From Paenibacillus polymyxa M1 (GTDB taxonomy: Bacteria > Bacillota > Bacilli > Paenibacillales > Paenibacillaceae), in contig NC_017542.1 of NCBI RefSeq assembly GCF_000237325.1, forward strand, positions 3,134,501 to 3,198,500: DNA of 64,000 nt, in the 5' to 3' direction. The notes under the pieces are model-generated. The model was not told the DNA's origin, did no database searches, and worked only from the letters and a program-made list of their open reading frames with translations. How positions within the stretch are numbered: position 1 is the first letter of the stretch; each line of letters starts with the position of its first letter. Shown one piece after another: positions 44,108 to 52,236 of the stretch. Both the position numbers and the translations under genes were made by a program.

Positions 44108-44248
44108 CTATTATATATCGCAAATAAGACTGCCATTTATCAATTCTCATAACAACTAAATTTTATGGTACTTAGTAACTATGTACACAGATATACAGAT
44201 TATATATAATTATTTTTGTAGTTAAATTATAGAAAGAAGGGATTTAAT

Positions 44249-44707
44249 TTGAAAAGATTAATGAGTTTTGGTATCGCCGCATCATTGCTTCTGTCACTAA
44301 GCCCTGCTGCTTTTGCGCAGGATTCAATTTCAGCAAATCAAACTGATAATAGTTTCATTAAAGTGGTTGAAAATACTGAGAATCAGGACGGGCATGTTAT
44401 TACTCCTTTTGATGTTCAATTGATTAATCCGATACATCACACTGGAAAAGGAGCATTTGAGAAAACCTTCACCATGATCCCTGAGAATGGGGAAGACGCC
44501 AATGTGTTCGTTAAAAATAATGGAAGTTCAACAGTTTATGTAGAGATTAAGAAATTAGGTTCTAGCACCTCTATAGACACTTCAGTTTCACCTGGTAGTC
44601 AAAAGACCTTGCAAATTTATTCTCAAAGTAAAAATTCATATAGTGTATACATTTACACCCAGGACGGTTCCCAAATGGACCTCAATATAAGCGCAAGACA
44701 ATTCTAA
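44249..44707 (+). CDS. secreted protein of unknown function (152 aa, TTG start)
   Basis: AAGAAGGG precedes the TTG at 44249. A standard signal peptide (MKRLMSFGIAASLLLSLSPA AFAQ, cut after AFA) is followed by a beta-type domain with FEKTFTMIPENGEDANVFVK and VEIKKLGSSTSIDTSVSPGS. The layout resembles the two secreted proteins at 46424 and 50090 but similarity is weak. It is a monocistronic gene whose terminator has been split by an insertion sequence at 44788. It may act at the cell surface or as an extracellular matrix component. Confidence 0.7.
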   Translation: MKRLMSFGIAASLLLSLSPAAFAQDSISANQTDNSFIKVVENTENQDGHVITPFDVQLINPIHHTGKGAFEKTFTMIPENGEDANVFVKNNGSSTVYVEIKKLGSSTSIDTSVSPGSQKTLQIYSQSKNSYSVYIYTQDGSQMDLNISARQF

Positions 44708-44787
44708 TTAATGTACAGAAATTACTAAGTGGCTTCATATACATCCGACTCACATAAAAAAGAAAAGGACTCTATCGGCTAAATTGA

Positions 44788-46266
44788 ACTGTGACCCGTA
44801 AGATGGACACTTTGAAAAAAGTGACCCACTTACGGGTCATTTGTGTTTTAATCAAACAATAAAGAGGATTGTGAGGTAAGATTCATGAGCAATAAGAGAG
44901 GTGCTTTCAAAATCTTCAGCAAACAAGAGATTAAACAGCTCGAGGACAATCCAAATGTGCAAAAAGTGACGGACAAAACCATCACTTACACCCCAGAGTT
45001 TAAGGTGGAAGCGGTAAAAGCTTATGAAGCTGGACAGACGCCGATGGATATTTTTCTTAGGGCGGGTTTTGACATCGACATCATTGGACACGAAAAGCCA
45101 AAGAAAAGCTTATATCGTTGGCGAAATATCTATGCTGCCCATGGAGAGGCCTCTCTTTTAGAGGAGCAACGAGGGAAAGGAAGTGTGGGCAGACCGCAGA
45201 CAAACAACTTGTCCACAGAAAAAAACTGAAGCGTGCCGATGCGCGCATCAAGTTGCTTGAAGCGGAGAATGACTTCCTAAAAAGCTCGAAGCGCTCGAAA
45301 AGCAGAAGATGCAGAGGAAACGTTGACACCCTCCGAGCGCTATCAGATAATCAACCTTACGATCCGACAATATAGCCTAAAGCGCATGACACGCTACCTG
45401 TGCAAACTGTCTCACATCAGTGCAAGCGGCTATTATCGCTGGCTTCATGCCAAGGAAAGACGCCAGTTGCAAGCTCGCGCAGATGAACATGACTTAGCGC
45501 TCATCAAGATGCATTTTGATGCCCTACATGGCAAAGCAGGAGCATTGGTAATTAAAATGAGGCTTGAACGGGAAAATGGTGTTATTATGAACCACTAAAA
45601 GATCCGACGGATCATGCGAACGTACAAACTTGTCGCCACGATTCGGCAAGCTAATCCATACCGTAAAATGGCCAAGGCGACTCAGGAACACCAGACATGC
45701 CCCAACCTGCTAAAACGTCAGTTTGACCAAGGGGAACCAGAAAAAGTATTGCTCACAGATATCACCTATTTGCACTATGGTCACGGGCAGTGTGCCTACT
45801 TGTCTTGTGTGAAGGATGGGGCAACCAAGCAGATACTTGCTCACTATCTGTCATCTTCTCTGGAGCTCGTCTTGGTGAAGCGGACGCTGCAGTTGTTAAT
45901 TGAACGGTTCGATGGGAATGTTCGTCCTGAGGCCATCTTGCACTCTGACCAAGGCATGCACTATACCCACCCCAAAATTCGCCTTCTGGTCCGTAAAGCA
46001 GGCTTCAGGCAGTCTATGTATCGGAAGGGAAATTGTTGGGACAATGCCTCTATGGAAACATTCTTCGGTCATATGAAGGTTATCTGGAATACAAATCGTG
46101 CGCAACCATTCAAGAATTACGGGCATGCATCGATAACTACATTGCTTACTACAACTCAGGCCGCTACCAATGGGCGTTAAAAAAGATGACTCCTGACGAA
46201 TTCAGAAGCCATCTATTGGCTGCCTAAGCGGGCTTTATTCAAAGTGTCCTCAATTGGGGTCACAGT
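44788..46266 (+). mobile_element. decayed IS3-family element inserted in a terminator loop
   Basis: Terminal inverted repeats begin ACTGTGACCC and continue GGACACTTTGAA on both ends, giving a 1479-bp element. The flanks AAAAAGGACTCT (left) and AGAGTCCTTTTT (right) are the two arms of a terminator, so the element sits in the loop. No target duplication is evident. The internal frames are broken. Confidence 0.85.
44885..46227 (+). pseudogene. IS3-family transposase remnants
   Basis: OrfA-like sequence (44885-45229) has KTITYTPEFKVEAVKAYEAG and YRWRNIYAAHGEASLLE, then continues in another frame with RADARIKLLEAENDFLK. OrfB is spread over frames at 45323-45598, 45614-46180 and 46033-46227, with DITYLHYGHGQCAYLSCVKD, ILHSDQGMHYTHP and GNCWDNASMETFFGHMK from the DDE core. 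At least two frameshifts and a stop near 45598 make it inactive. Confidence 0.85.
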
Positions 46267-46423
46267 GGTTACATACCAGCAGAGTCCTTTTTCACATCTA
46301 CTCTAAATTCAAATTGATCAACGAAAAAAGCTCTCCCACCAATTAAGGGGATTAATTCACTTACTTGAACAGTTAACCTTTCTCATCAAATGGCCAGAAG
46401 GACAAGTTGTGTTCCTAGGGAAT

Positions 46424-46846
46424 TTAGAGGTTTCCAGGCTGTGAATCAGCCACTCCCCATGTTTCTCCGTCAACTTTATAATCGCTGCCTCTCCACTGAA
46501 GTATGTAGTCTCCAGAACGCAAACCGTCGCTAAAACCTTGGTCAGTAGATTTCCAAGTCACTGTATCATGAGGAGCGATTACTAATGCTTCAATATATAG
46601 TTTGTTCGAACCGCTGTGAGTTAAACTTACTCTTACTGGATGATCAGAGTGATTCTTCATACAAAGTTTAACATGACCCCATCCTTTAGGAACACTAAAG
46701 GCTTCTTTTACAGTTGCGCTTCCGCCCGATCTTTGAGAAATTATGTTGTTTCCACTAGTTTTACTGGGTGAAGCTGAAGCTGCACCTATCGTAGTTGCTA
46801 TAGATAAAGATAAAATCAAGAACAGAAATATTCTTTTCTTCATCAT
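46424..46846 (-). CDS. secreted protein of the GHVK/SGxY family (140 aa)
   Basis: The signal peptide MMKKRIFLFLILSLSIATT to about residue 25 (GAASA) is followed by a beta-rich domain: VPKGWGHVKLCMKNHSDHP, then VTWKSTDQGFSDGLRSGDY and QWRGSDYKVDGETWG. The protein at 50090 shares this pattern (GYGHVK, TWTS, SGEY, KVEGEAWG), so they are paralogues. Both flank the second alo-type locus, which suggests they may be part of its output. The function is unknown; exported to the envelope or medium. Confidence 0.72.
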   Translation of the reverse strand: MMKKRIFLFLILSLSIATTIGAASASPSKTSGNNIISQRSGGSATVKEAFSVPKGWGHVKLCMKNHSDHPVRVSLTHSGSNKLYIEALVIAPHDTVTWKSTDQGFSDGLRSGDYILQWRGSDYKVDGETWGVADSQPGNL

Positions 46847-46918
46847 TTTCCCCTCCTATTTTTTGATATAGTCTACCTTTAAGGGACACCGTCTACAATC
46901 TGGTAGGTTCTTTCACTT

Positions 46919-47122
46919 CTACTCTAAATTTAAACTACTTACGAGAGAAGTAAGATCCGTTAATCTTGATCCCTCTGGTGTAATCTTCTCCATTACGCCA
47001 CCGTAATCCACAATATCTATCAAATCCCCACTCAACGGCTGTACTACATATACTCTTACTGTCTTAATGCAGCTTGTAAATAGTTCTATATCCGACTTTA
47101 ACATTTTATATGTATGGTTCAT
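46919..47122 (-). CDS. hypothetical protein (67 aa)
   Basis: The ATG at 47122 has GAGGTGAT upstream. The product (MNHTYKMLKSDIELFTS at the start, LTDLTSLVSSLNLE at the end) has a beta-type centre, TVRVYVVQPLSGDLIDIVDY, and no signal peptide. No family is recognised. It lies between the secreted protein and the terminator of the second alo locus, in the same direction as both. Confidence 0.5.
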   Translation of the reverse strand: MNHTYKMLKSDIELFTSCIKTVRVYVVQPLSGDLIDIVDYGGVMEKITPEGSRLTDLTSLVSSLNLE

Positions 47123-47177
47123 GCTGATCACCTCAGATAGTTATTCTGCCGTATGTGTGGTAATTCCTGCACTAAAG

Positions 47178-47213
47178 AAAGCCCTACCAACCATAAGGTT
47201 GGCAGAGCTTTAA
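47178..47213 (-). terminator. terminator of the second alo-type locus (repeat family)
   Basis: AAAGCTCTGCCAACC and GGTTGGTAGGGCTTT form the stem right after the peptide gene, matching the first locus in place and sequence. Confidence 0.85.
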
Positions 47214-47216
47214 CTT

Positions 47217-47339
47217 TTAAAATCCTCCAATGGTAACGTTAGGCTGAATACTATGGTGGTGGTTAAAGGCTTGATCCGGCAGAGTAACAATCAACAAAAA
47301 GCTAGCCGCAATGATTAGAAGCACCATTTTTTTGAACAT
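47217..47339 (-). CDS. aloP: AloP-like secreted signalling pre-peptide (40 aa)
   Basis: The ATG at 47339 gives MFKKMVLLIIAASFLLIV, an export segment like that of the first locus (MLKKMTLLIVASSFLFF), then a tail with HHHSIQPNVTIGGF. It overlaps the 3' end of the receptor gene by exactly 38 bp, as in the first locus. The longer frame to 47417 is the receptor gene in another frame. Although its receptor is now broken, the peptide gene looks intact and could signal to a paralogous receptor. Confidence 0.72.
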   Translation of the reverse strand: MFKKMVLLIIAASFLLIVTLPDQAFNHHHSIQPNVTIGGF

Positions 47340-47785
47340 TGTTTTCCCACACCCTTTCAATAAGATTGAAATACTCAGCTTTAGTTTCAGGAACCGCATG
47401 GGCTTGAAAACGAACAAATAACCCCATACAGTTTATAAAGTAAGTTTCATTATTTATTATATGTGACTTTACCATTGCATTCATCAAATATTTAAAGCCA
47501 TCAATGTACTTCCCTCGATGTAAATAATAAAAACCTAACTCGTAACCAAACCACGCGATATAATCCGGTATCACTTGTCGGGTATACATATCATCTGATG
47601 ATGGTTGTTGCGAAAAAGTCCCAATAAGAGTTTCAAATCGTTTAAGTATATCGTCTACATCTATGCTATATTGGTTTGCGGCAATTAAAACATTAAGCAG
47701 TTTGGTATTATCCCCTTCTAGTAGACAAGAGAGAAAAGACATCTGTTAAGATGGACTTAATCTTGTTGAACGGAGGGGATTTTTC

Positions 47786-48085
47786 ATGGCTAAAAAGGGA
47801 CAATCATTCCGGCAATACTCCTTAGATGTAAAGATGGAGGCAATCCGGTTGGTGAACGAAGAACATATGAGTATTCGTGAAGTGACGAAACACTTAGACA
47901 TTCGTAATAAATCCCAAGTACAAAGCTGGGTGACGAAATATCGAGCGGGGGAGAACCTCCAGCCAACGACCACAAGACAGGGACGACCCAAAACGAAATT
48001 TTCCAGTATGGAAGAAGAGATGGCGTATCTACGGGCGGAGATTGAATATTTAAAAAAGCAGTATCCAAATCTACACAAGGAGTGA
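47786..48085 (+). CDS. IS3-family transposase OrfA
   Basis: This 99-residue protein is the DNA-binding half: a helix-turn-helix with RQYSLDVKMEAIRLVNEEHM and SIREVTKHLDIRNKSQVQSW, then a leucine-zipper-like helix (MEEEMAYLRAEIEYLKKQYP). GGAGGGG lies before the ATG. It overlaps orfB by 4 bp, and an A-rich slippery stretch near its end can give the OrfAB fusion transposase. Confidence 0.9.
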   Translation: MAKKGQSFRQYSLDVKMEAIRLVNEEHMSIREVTKHLDIRNKSQVQSWVTKYRAGENLQPTTTRQGRPKTKFSSMEEEMAYLRAEIEYLKKQYPNLHKE

Positions 48086-48948
48086 CGAGGAAAGAAGCGA
48101 GGTTTGAAATTATTGAGGGAATGCGAACACGATATTCGTTGAAATGGTTACTTGAATTAGCCCATGTTTCTCGGGCAGGATATTATAAATGGAGAAAGAC
48201 TCAGCAAACAACCCAGCAGCGTAAGCAAGAAGAAGAGCTTCTGGAATCGCATATGTTGTCGATCCACCGGATCCATCCCTATTTTGGTTATCTGCGGATG
48301 ACCGTTGCTTTACGTAGAGAAGGTATCTTGGTCAATCACAAAAAGGTGTACCGCCTAATGAAGAAATTAGGGATCCGTTCCGTCATTCGAAAGAAGCGGC
48401 GCTTTTTTGGCAAACAGGCATCTGTGGTAAATGCCAACCGATTAGATCGACAATTTCAGGCAGATTCTCCTTTATCCAAGCTGGTTACCGATATTACATA
48501 CATACGAGCTGGAGAGCGGTTTGTATATCTCTCTGTCATTCAAGATCTGTTTAACAATGAAATCGTGGCTTGGCGTCTTTCGGAACGAAATGACCTTGCT
48601 CTAATTAGCGAGACGCTAGACGTTCTAAGTAAGAACGTGAACATGGAGGGTGTCATTCTCCATTCAGACCAGGGTTTTCAGTATACCTCCAAGCCGTTTA
48701 ACCGCAAGCTTAAGCGGCTTGGCATGCTTGGGAGCCATTCAAGGCGTGGAAATTGCCTAGACAATGCCTGTATAGAATCCTTCTTCTCCCATCTTAAAAC
48801 AGAGAAGATTTATTTAACGAAACCCGGAACCCTAGCGGAGGTAGAACAACACGTACGGGAGTACATTTCTTTTTATAATGAAAATAGATTTCAGAAAAAA
48901 TTAAACAACCGTTCCCCGATTGAATACCGAGAAACGGTTGCTGCTTAA
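48082..48948 (+). CDS. IS3-family transposase OrfB (DDE integrase core)
   Basis: The 288-residue protein begins with the HTH_21 region (YSLKWLLELAHVSRAGYYKW) and then the retroviral-type catalytic core: LVTDITYIRAGERFVYLS (first D), VILHSDQGFQYTS (second D) and GNCLDNACIESFFSHLK (E), with the usual YISFYNENRFQKKLN near the end. All catalytic residues are present, so the element may still be mobile. It starts at GTG within the end of orfA. Confidence 0.93.
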   Translation: MTRKEARFEIIEGMRTRYSLKWLLELAHVSRAGYYKWRKTQQTTQQRKQEEELLESHMLSIHRIHPYFGYLRMTVALRREGILVNHKKVYRLMKKLGIRSVIRKKRRFFGKQASVVNANRLDRQFQADSPLSKLVTDITYIRAGERFVYLSVIQDLFNNEIVAWRLSERNDLALISETLDVLSKNVNMEGVILHSDQGFQYTSKPFNRKLKRLGMLGSHSRRGNCLDNACIESFFSHLKTEKIYLTKPGTLAEVEQHVREYISFYNENRFQKKLNNRSPIEYRETVAA

Positions 48949-50089
48949 AGATGTCTTTTTAGTTCTGTCTACTTGACAGGGGTATGACCAGTTTTGATAT
49001 CTTTTCATTTTCGTTAGTGTCTGATGTCGCTACAATATATTCAACATAATCATGCAGCACATTTATATCTCCAGATAAAAGCTTATATACGTAAGTATTA
49101 CCTTCTGCCCACTGACTGAACAAGTTCATCCAGTACTTTGTATCCTCGTCGTCCTCTTTAACCCAGTCTAAAACCGCATAGGTGTATGTATATTGTAAAA
49201 CTTGCTGATAATCGCCCCGGGCTTCACAAACACTGGCACACAACAGGTCAGCATAAGCAATGTATCCAAATAACGGTCCTCTTGTTTTCTTTTCTGGCGT
49301 TCCAACTTTGTGTTTCTCGTTATGGACAAACGAATATTGGATTTCAGCTTTAGCTCTCATTTGCCTTGCCATTTCGTCTACCTTGTCCCATTTACGCAAA
49401 GACCTGTGCACGTTAGCTAAATCCTTCAATGCATCAAGCTGATCTATTTCATCTAGGCGTTCGACAAAAGCCTCAAAAACGGCTGCTACCCTAACATTTC
49501 GGCTTTGATCGTCTCCGATTTGAATGGTGAATATACGGTATTGGCAGACTGCCAAACGTTCAGAATGTTGATATCTCTCCGCTTCAGCCACACCTGCATA
49601 GAGCAGCAGTGCAGCCTCATGTCGTCCCTGCGCCAACAATCTTTCTGCAATTTCAAATAGCTTGGGTGAATACAGCAGATTATCCATGATGGCTCCCACC
49701 ACTCGACGGATTGCATCCAACTTGTCCAACTCCGCACAGCGAAACAAAAACGGCTCGATTCGTCTTATATTGGGAGGATGGTCGATGATGAAGTTTTCTA
49801 TAAACAGATCGTAAAACTCTCCCTCTGGCAAACACATAGCCTCAGTGATTCGGTCAAGCTGGTTAACAGACATTGACTTATTTCCTGTCACAATAGCACT
49901 TATTATTCCCCTATTCATGCCTGCAAGTTGTCCGAATTGCGCTAAGCTCAAACCCTTTTGTTCTAGATATGAAATATGCATTTTCGAATATTAAATTTTT
50001 CCATTTTGTTAATATAAAAGTACATTTTATTCCTTTTTATTCGCTATGATTGGTAATCAGTACAAATTATACCATTCGGGAGGACGGTT

Positions 50090-50545
50090 TTGATGAAGTT
50101 TAAAAACACGGCAATCATTCTTACAGGTCTATTGGCTCTTACGGCAGTAGCTACACTGGCTGCTTCCGCCACACCATTTATGGGGGTTGAATTACCAAAG
50201 GGGCATGGAGGTATAGTTATCCAGTCAACTGGTCAAGAAGTACATGAGGTTCTTGGCGGGACAAGTCCGACGATGGAGTTTACTGTCAAAAAAGGTTATG
50301 GACATGTAAAGATTAAAGTGAAGAATACAGGAAGCAACACAATTTCGTGGAGCTTGCAGGGTAACGGGAGAGAATACCTTAATAAAACTGTTGGCAAAGG
50401 TGATGCATTAACGTGGACTAGTCTTAATTCATACCCTAACGGGATGCCATCAGGGGAATACGTAATTCAATTCCGAGCTGGCGGTAACAAAGTTGAAGGC
50501 GAAGCTTGGGGTACTACTGGCCAGTACCCATCATACATTAACTAA
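50090..50545 (+). CDS. secreted protein of the GHVK/SGxY family (151 aa)
   Basis: GGGAGGACGG precedes the ATG. A signal peptide (MMKFKNTAIILTGLLALTAV, cut near AASA) leads to a beta-rich domain with VKKGYGHVKIKVKNTGSNT, TWTSLNSYPNGMPSGEY and NKVEGEAWGTTG, paralogous to the protein at 46424. It is divergent from the broken aloR and could share its control region (49982-50089). The function is unknown; the fold looks like a small immunoglobulin-like sandwich. Confidence 0.75.
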   Translation: MMKFKNTAIILTGLLALTAVATLAASATPFMGVELPKGHGGIVIQSTGQEVHEVLGGTSPTMEFTVKKGYGHVKIKVKNTGSNTISWSLQGNGREYLNKTVGKGDALTWTSLNSYPNGMPSGEYVIQFRAGGNKVEGEAWGTTGQYPSYIN

Positions 50546-50800
50546 CCAACCTCAAGCAGGGGAGTATCTTGGAGTTATATCCGAGACACTTTATGAATAC
50601 AATGTTGCCATACTTAGTGTCTAGCAAAAGCCCAGCTACACGATTATCCTTTGGACTTAATTTCCCTCAACTGAATGCCTCCCTCTAATACAAAAAAATA
50701 CCCCACCAGCACAGCTAGCAGGGTCAGTGCACGTTTTTTGGAGTTGTACTGAGTGAAGTGAAAAAAGTGTGTGTGGTCCAACAGCCTTTTCTTCACAAAA

Positions 50801-50917
50801 TTAAATCCAAAGTGATTTAGTGATGATAACCAACAAGATAAAGAGCACTAATATTGCTCCTATAGAAGTCCACATACCACCAACTGGAGCTGGAGTTGTG
50901 TTGTCACATCCACTCAT
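50801..50917 (-). CDS. small single-span membrane peptide, copy 4 (38 aa)
   Basis: AGGAGGTT precedes the ATG at 50917. The head MSGCDNTTPAPVGGMW has a cysteine as in copy 3, followed by TSIGAILVLFILLVIITK and SLWI. Upstream is the sigma-K-like element CATATATTA (50949-50957). Downstream, a strong hairpin with ACCCTGCTAG and CTGGTGGGG before TTTTTTT (50699-50730) ends the transcript. The family member is intact; its role is unknown. Confidence 0.75.
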   Translation of the reverse strand: MSGCDNTTPAPVGGMWTSIGAILVLFILLVIITKSLWI

Positions 50918-50948
50918 AGCTTTAACCTCCTTTACTTGTTGTACACCT

Positions 50949-50957
50949 TAATATATG
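50949..50957 (-). promoter_or_regulatory. sigma-K-like -10 element of copy 4
   Basis: CATATATTA with CCCTGTCAC upstream, as in copies 1-3. Confidence 0.5.
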
Positions 50958-50998
50958 TGTCAATTCGTATAGTGACAGGGTATGCAGGTAAACAAAAC

Positions 50999-51030
50999 AA
51001 AGGCTCACACCAGATAAACCGGCAGAGCCT
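50999..51030 (-). terminator. terminator of peptide copy 5
   Basis: AGGCTCTGCCGG pairs partly with CTGGTGTGAGCCT, followed on the minus strand by TTTGTTTTGTTT. It is the same type as the hairpin at 33626-33657. Confidence 0.7.
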
Positions 51031-51038
51031 AAAAACTT

Positions 51039-51155
51039 TTATAAAAGGGTTAATGTTAAGATAACTACCAACAAAATAAAAAGTGCCAGGATAACAGTTA
51101 TCGACATCCAAACTGTCCTGTCAGTATTCCCGCCACCTCTTTCAGCTCCACTCAC
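51039..51155 (-). CDS. small single-span membrane peptide, copy 5 (38 aa, GTG start)
   Basis: GGGAGGCG lies before GTG at 51155. The product (MSGAERGGGNTDRTVW, then MSITVILALFILLVVIL) is the most diverged member but keeps the small polar head, a tryptophan at the membrane edge and the ALFILLVV span. A CATATATTA promoter element is not visible upstream, unlike the other four. A separate terminator-like hairpin lies upstream at 51225-51256. Confidence 0.65.
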   Translation of the reverse strand: MSGAERGGGNTDRTVWMSITVILALFILLVVILTLTLL

Positions 51156-51224
51156 ACATAACGCCTCCCTTGTTTACTCCACAGGTTATGTGAGACATTG
51201 TTTAGGGAATGGACTTCTAGGTAA

Positions 51225-51256
51225 ACAAAAAAAACCCACCAGCGTATGCCAGCAGG
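51225..51256 (-). terminator. orphan terminator-like hairpin
   Basis: ACCCTGCTGG and CCAGCGGGT-like arms with TTTTTTTTG on the minus strand. It resembles the hairpin after copy 4. No gene precedes it, so it may mark a lost copy. Confidence 0.6.
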
Positions 51257-51432
51257 GTATCACCGATGCTTTCGGATTGCACAACGGTGCTTTTGTATGT
51301 GCTGTTACGATTATAGTACGGTTGGACTATTTTGTAATTAATTATTCCAACTATCTCCCAAAAGGTCGAATGATGTAGAATTATCAAGTGCGAATTACCT
51401 ATGACATTTCTACTATGTGGAGGAGATGATCA

Positions 51433-52029
51433 ATGGATATATCTGAAAGAGAATATCTTGCCGAGAGACTTGATGATCAGATTAATTGGTATGATAAAAA
51501 GAGTATAGAGTGTCAAAAATACTACAAACGGTGGAAAAGAGCGGAGATAGTTGCCGCTGCTCTGATTCCTGTTTTAACAAGCTTTTCCTCCGGATTAAGA
51601 TGGATCGCCATTGTTATCGGCGCTCTAGGAGCATGTATAGCATTATTCGAAAGCATACTTAGTCTACACAAATACCATGAAAATTGGATTGAATACAGGG
51701 GAATTTGCGAAACTCTGAGGCAAGAAAAGTATATGTATCTTACGAGAACAGGAATTTACAAGATCGCAGACGGGGCATTTAATTTGCTAGTAGAGCGTGT
51801 GGAAAGTGTTATTTCAAAAGAAAATGTCAATTGGGCTAATTTGCATGCAAATGAACAAAAAAAAGAGAGCCATCAGCAGCAAGCGCCTGCTCTGAATTTA
51901 TTCATACAATCTCACCTCTGCATTATATTATCATATGGAAAAGGAGCTTCATTTATATGGCATTATACAATATTTTCATCAGCCACGCTTGGAAATATAC
52001 TGAACATTATGAGGATTATCAAGACCTAA
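51433..52029 (+). CDS. SLATT-type DUF4231 membrane protein
   Basis: GGAGGAGAT precedes the ATG. Residues 1-140 fit DUF4231: YLAERLDDQINWYDKKS, two membrane spans (IVAAALIPVLTS and IVIGALGACIALFESIL), then YHENWIEYRGICETLRQEK and VESVISKENVNWANL. SLATT proteins are predicted pore-forming effectors in nucleotide-signal conflict systems. The following TIR-like gene starts inside its 3' part. The C-terminal 50 residues beyond an A8 run are atypical and may result from a one-base slip. Confidence 0.8.
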   Translation: MDISEREYLAERLDDQINWYDKKSIECQKYYKRWKRAEIVAAALIPVLTSFSSGLRWIAIVIGALGACIALFESILSLHKYHENWIEYRGICETLRQEKYMYLTRTGIYKIADGAFNLLVERVESVISKENVNWANLHANEQKKESHQQQAPALNLFIQSHLCIILSYGKGASFIWHYTIFSSATLGNILNIMRIIKT

Positions 52030-52064
52030 TTTTAAAAAAGATAGTAAACTTAAAGGGTTCTACA
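51957..52064 (+). pseudogene. N-terminal part of a TIR-like (DUF1863/ThsB-type) gene
   Basis: AAGGAG precedes the ATG at 51957. The product begins MALYNIFISHAWKYTEHYED, the typical start of DUF1863 TIR-like proteins, then loses similarity after about 20 residues and stops. The matching remainder (VVQWINEA, WKNYSVLEHDP) is found at 55262-55512, beyond a Tn554-like insertion. Confidence 0.8.
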
Positions 52065-52098
52065 TATTAGATATGACTAATATGTAGAACCCTTTCTT
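52057..52098. terminator. perfect bidirectional terminator palindrome
   Basis: AAAGGGTTCTACATATTAG and its exact complement flank a six-base loop. It lies just inside the left end of the inserted element. Confidence 0.8.
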
Positions 52099-52236
52099 CT
52101 TTTACTAAAGCACCCGTTAGTACAATAAGTTCAATAAAAAAGACCATCAAAAATGATGGCCCTACTTCACAAACTATTACACAGTCATTAAAAAAATAAA
52201 GGACATTAAAGCTAATAAAATCCTTCAACTTTAATT

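Larger units (their letters stand above)
47717..48978 (+). mobile_element. IS3-family (IS150-like) insertion sequence inside aloR
   Basis: The ends carry imperfect inverted repeats around AGTAGACA and AAAAGACATCT. Two intact overlapping frames (orfA, orfB) lie inside, oriented opposite to aloR. The AAAAAAG run at about 48052 is a likely frameshift site. Because no target duplication is visible, exact ends are uncertain by a few bases. Confidence 0.88.
47302..49981 (-). pseudogene. aloR: AloR-like receptor gene split by an IS3-family element
   Basis: The 5' part (49981-48979) has the XRE domain (LAQFGQLAGMNRGIISAIVT) and TPR repeats up to NENEKISKL; the 3' part (47716-47302) resumes with TKLLNVLIAANQYSIDV and runs to the end. 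Identity to the intact copy at 31670 is high throughout. The insertion element at 47717-48978 breaks the frame. The two halves overlap by about seven aligned codons but with different residues, and no target duplication is seen. The start lacks about ten codons found in the intact copy. Confidence 0.88.

Noticed and set aside
47700..48990. Target-site duplication for the IS3-family element in aloR
   Set aside because: No direct repeat fits at the ends; the flanks share only GGGG/CCCC-type similarity in inverted sense.
51190..51378. A 62-codon plus-strand frame
   Set aside because: It crosses a terminator hairpin, has no ribosome site and encodes no recognisable feature.
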